Source: DHVE2 group archaeon (GTDB lineage: Archaea; Thermoplasmatota; Thermoplasmata; Thermoplasmatales; Aciduliprofundaceae). From it: 5,193 nt of DNA. Below, piece by piece: positions 5,172 to 5,193 of this stretch (its first letter is position 1; each line of letters opens with the position of its first letter). The notes below the pieces were generated by a model. The model was given only the letters and a program-made list of their open reading frames with translations, was not told the DNA's origin and searched no databases. The stretch is from the NCBI GenBank assembly GCA_015520975.1, contig WAOZ01000233.1:1-5193 (forward strand), given 5' to 3'. The translations under genes were made by a program, and so were the position numbers.

Positions 5172-5193
5172 CTGTCTCTTATACACATCTCCG
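5172..5193 (+). other. Tn5/Nextera adapter sequence at the contig end (not genomic)
   Basis: CTGTCTCTTATACACATCT (5172-5190) is the reverse complement of the 19-bp Tn5 mosaic end used in transposase-based sequencing libraries. The next three bases, CCG, are the first of the i7-side (read 2) adapter. The match is exact over 22 bases and sits at the very end of the sequence, as expected for untrimmed adapter carried into an assembly. Base 5172 could be either the last genomic C or the first adapter base. It is not evidence of a natural Tn5 insertion, because no transposon sequence follows. Confidence 0.95.

Noticed and set aside
5172..5193. Natural Tn5/IS50 insertion end
   Set aside because: Only the mosaic end followed by library adapter bases is present, exactly at the contig end; there is no inside transposon sequence or target duplication.
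1..5193. CRISPR arrays, tRNA or rRNA genes, phage or toxin-antitoxin systems
   Set aside because: I saw no spaced direct repeats, no tRNA-like cloverleaf with a GTTCRAATC-type arm, and nearly all the sequence is explained by the six genes.

Overview
The window looks like a piece of an archaeal chromosome, probably euryarchaeal and perhaps Thermoplasmata-like (the lineage is a guess). The evidence is archaeal TATA boxes in the gaps between genes (4921-4931, 3362-3369), ribosome binding sites matching the archaeal 16S 3' end (AGGTGAT before the gene ending at 1980), an archaeal-type methylthioadenosine phosphorylase with a C-terminal CxC pair, and heavy use of ATA (Ile) and AGA/AGG (Arg) codons. 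It has six genes, densely packed, and I see no RNA gene, CRISPR array or mobile element. No stretch of 300 bases lacks a gene.

Left part (1-3328, all minus strand, transcribed right to left): a CPA1/NhaP-type Na+/H+ antiporter, then after 43 bases mtnP (MTA phosphorylase, methionine/purine salvage), whose stop overlaps by 4 bases (ATGA) the start of a Wzx-like polysaccharide flippase that runs off the left edge. The last two are probably translationally coupled. A T-rich tract lies between the antiporter and mtnP, so the antiporter may or may not be in the same transcript.

Middle (3329-3968): a short divergent promoter region with one palindromic TATATA element separates the antiporter from ubiX on the plus strand. 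UbiX makes prenylated FMN, the cofactor of UbiD-type decarboxylases. ubiX converges on, and overlaps by 13 bases, the end of a minus-strand gene for an unrecognised secreted, C-terminally membrane-anchored protein (3956-4900). That gene's TATA box is at the distance expected for a leaderless transcript.

Right end (5023-5171): the C-terminal piece of a minus-strand gene with an EF-hand/dockerin-like DxNxDG loop, probably an extracellular protein. The last 22 bases (5172-5193) match the Tn5/Nextera sequencing adapter and are not genomic. The genes read as housekeeping and cell-surface functions side by side (ion homeostasis, MTA salvage, cofactor synthesis, envelope). I see no obvious undescribed multi-gene system. 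The least explained parts are the secreted membrane protein and the cut-off calcium-loop protein upstream of it.
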